From the NCBI GenBank assembly GCA_017880825.1, contig JADGRN010000055.1:1-8794 (forward strand): 8,794 nucleotides of DNA, written 5' to 3'. A program made the position numbers and the translations under genes. The notes below the pieces were generated by a model. It worked only from the letters and a program-made list of their open reading frames with translations, was not told the origin of the DNA and did no database searches. This document shows, piece by piece, positions 7,815-8,794 of this stretch. This DNA is from Methylophilaceae bacterium. Its GTDB lineage: Bacteria > Pseudomonadota > Gammaproteobacteria > Burkholderiales > Methylophilaceae. Every line of letters starts with the position of its first letter. Position 1 is the stretch's first letter.

Positions 7815-7929
7815 ATGCGTAAATCGCTTCTACTGGCAGCTGTAATAGGTAGCTTTTCGCTACCGGCTGCTGTCATGGCGGATGATGCGGCACCCGCCGC
7901 TATACCTGCCGACGTACCTACTGCGCACT
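7815..7929 (+). CDS. Outer-membrane porin (TorF/TIGR02001-like) N-terminus, broken at a chimeric join
   Basis: Only the first 38 or so codons look genuine. They encode a classical Sec signal peptide: MRK, a hydrophobic core LLLAAVIGSFSLPAAV and the cleavage site VMA|DD after residue 22. A short Ala/Pro-rich mature start ends near PTAHS. The start is supported by AAAGGAA with a good spacing and by the sigma-54 promoter. Signal peptides and Ala/Pro-rich starts like this are seen in the TorF/TIGR02001 putative porins that precede glnK and amtB in betaproteobacteria. That family call rests on context, because the diagnostic beta-barrel is missing. After about 7930 the frame stays open to the window end, but the translation becomes Arg/Leu-rich antisense of another gene and shows no porin features. 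I therefore regard this as the 5' remnant of a porin gene, not a 326-codon fusion protein. Confidence 0.65.
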
Positions 7930-7935
7930 CCCACC
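7921..7935. other. Chimeric junction between two unrelated genomes
   Basis: Within these bases the porin reading frame on the plus strand and a TonB-receptor frame on the minus strand both lose their sense. The minus-strand protein is recognisable down to ...GFFRVGVR (the codons for VR are 7923-7928) and then becomes antisense of the porin signal peptide. Bases such as GCGCACTC could belong to either side, so a short shared sequence may have prompted the join. GC jumps to about 67% to the right (40 of 60 over 8401-8460). No inverted repeats, integrase, tRNA or target duplication mark a natural insertion. Confidence 0.75.
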
Positions 7936-8794
7936 CGGAAGAAGCCCGCGACGTCACGGCTCACCGTGAGGCCCGGGATCAGGTCCAGCACGTCGTAGAC
8001 CGACCGCGCGCCGAGTTGCTTGAGCTGCGCCGCGCTGAAGCTCGAGACCACCTGCGCCACCCGCGACGCCTTCTCGTCGATCCGGGTCACGACTCCCGAG
8101 CTGTCTTCGGCGCTGTAGATCGCCAGCTCCTCCTCGAGCTCGGAGCGTTTCCGGGGGGGCTCGGCGCGCTTCGGCTCTTCGCGGACCTCCTCGTTCCTGG
8201 GCGGCTCCTCCTTCGGCTCTTCGCGTCTGGCCACCTCTTTCTTCGGCTCTTCTTTCTTCGGCTCTTCGACCTTCACCGGATCGCGGGTCTTCGCCTCGGG
8301 CGGCGCGTCCTCGTCCTTGCACTTCTTCCCCTTCTTGCACTTCTTCTTCTTCGGCTTCGGCGCGGGCACCACCTCGGGCCGGGGCTCCTCTTTGGGCGCC
8401 TCCTTCACCTCGGGCTGGGGCCGCTTCGCTTCGCCCGAACCGTCTTCGTTGAGCACCAGCACCCGCGCCGGCTTCCCCGCGGTCATGAAGAGCGGAACGC
8501 GCTCTCCGTCCCGGTTGACGCCCTCAACGTAGTACTCGACGCCGGGGGGAACCATCCGCGAGGCGGGCAGCGTGCCGCGGTAAAGATCGCCGTACTGCAG
8601 CTCCATCTTGAGGTCGACGTAGTCCTCACCGGGCCCGCGATAGCGCAGCACCAGCTTGTCGAAGGTGACAGTGCCGGCCACCGAGCCGTCGACCTGAAAC
8701 GGCTCGCTCGCCTTCGCCTGGCCGGGAGCGGTGTGCACGAAAGCCGACCTCGGGGTCAGATCGAGCGTCTTCGGATCAGCTCCGAGCGCCAGGG
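7923..8794 (-). CDS. TonB-dependent receptor, internal fragment (N-terminal extension and start of plug)
   Basis: An open frame entering from the right edge and cut at the junction; its true start lies outside the window. In order: a beta-rich N-terminal domain (about 8460-8710) with FDKLVLRYRGPGEDYVDLKM and MVPPGVEYYVEGVNRDGE; a long linker (about 8139-8429) rich in Lys, Glu and Pro with repeated EEPK units and a cluster KKKKCKKGKKCK; then the plug domain of an outer-membrane TonB-dependent receptor (VVTRIDEKAS, LKQLGARSVYDVLDLIPGLTVSRDV, GFFRVGVR). The plug gates the barrel that takes up large nutrients with TonB energy; the barrel is missing here. An N-terminal domain, charged linker and plug in this order, at this GC, suggest a myxobacterial or other deltaproteobacterial source. 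A GTG at 8738 is not the start, since the frame continues upstream (LALGADPKTLDLTPRSAF). The substrate cannot be inferred. Confidence 0.8.
8169..8268 (-). repeat. Short in-frame repeats coding the EEPK linker
   Basis: The plus-strand word CTTCGGCTCTTC occurs four times (starting 8169, 8211, 8241 and 8256), spaced 42, 30 and 15 bases, all multiples of three. On the minus strand each copy encodes an EEPK-type unit of the receptor linker. It is coding low-complexity sequence, not a mobile or CRISPR repeat. Confidence 0.85.

Noticed and set aside
7860..7922. C-terminal tail of the minus-strand receptor frame down to its stop at 7860.
   Set aside because: These residues are the antisense of the porin signal peptide; the real receptor should continue with the rest of the plug and a barrel.
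8139..8429. Repeated CTTCGGCTCTTC words as a possible CRISPR or integration repeat.
   Set aside because: Spacing is irregular but always in multiples of three and each copy codes the EEPK linker; no unique spacers of constant length.
7815..8794. A plus-strand open frame of about 326 codons running off the window, looking like a secreted fusion protein with a signal peptide.
   Set aside because: Beyond about codon 39 it is the antisense of a recognisable TonB receptor; the Arg/Leu-rich composition results from GC-rich antisense reading, so it is a chimera and not a novel protein.

Overview
Most of the window (about 1-7930) looks like one chromosomal stretch of a betaproteobacterium, probably of the Nitrosomonadales type. 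The grounds are moderate GC, an N-terminal porin signal sequence divergent from ubiK-comM, and a short intergenic repeat that I believe (from memory, unverified) resembles repeats of Nitrosomonas-like genomes. The genus is not established.

Layout, left to right. On the minus strand: the N-terminal 213 codons of mpl (murein tripeptide ligase, cut by the window edge); a complete metH (cobalamin-dependent methionine synthase, 1264 aa); a MITE-like repeat of about 163 bp; then a tight cluster transcribed ubiK -> comM -> VIT/CCC1-family membrane protein, with 11 and 2 bp between genes. An AT-rich divergent intergenic region follows. Reading right, it holds a near-consensus sigma-54 promoter with two NtrC-like operator sites about 33 bp apart, ahead of a short outer-membrane-protein start (signal peptide plus about 17 residues). 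That layout fits the nitrogen-controlled porin-glnK-amtB operons of betaproteobacteria, but glnK and amtB are not present here.

Near 7921-7935 the sequence changes abruptly. GC rises to roughly two thirds, the porin frame stops making sense, and the minus strand begins to encode an internal piece of a TonB-dependent receptor (N-terminal beta-rich domain, long Lys/Glu/Pro linker, start of the plug domain) of myxobacterial/deltaproteobacterial character. Both proteins are cut at the same point, with the genes pointing at each other. The simplest reading is a chimeric join, probably an assembly artefact, rather than a new fusion gene; the long open frame that crosses it on the plus strand should not be annotated as a novel protein.

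Functionally, the left part is housekeeping: cell-wall recycling (Mpl), methionine/folate/B12 metabolism (MetH), a probable iron/manganese carrier (VIT), processing of DNA taken up by transformation (ComM) and ubiquinone synthesis (UbiK). I found no convincing new defence or mobile system. The points most worth a second look are the nitrogen-control region, the repeat that ends exactly on a stop codon, the VIT protein with a decayed ferritin-like domain, and the chimeric junction.
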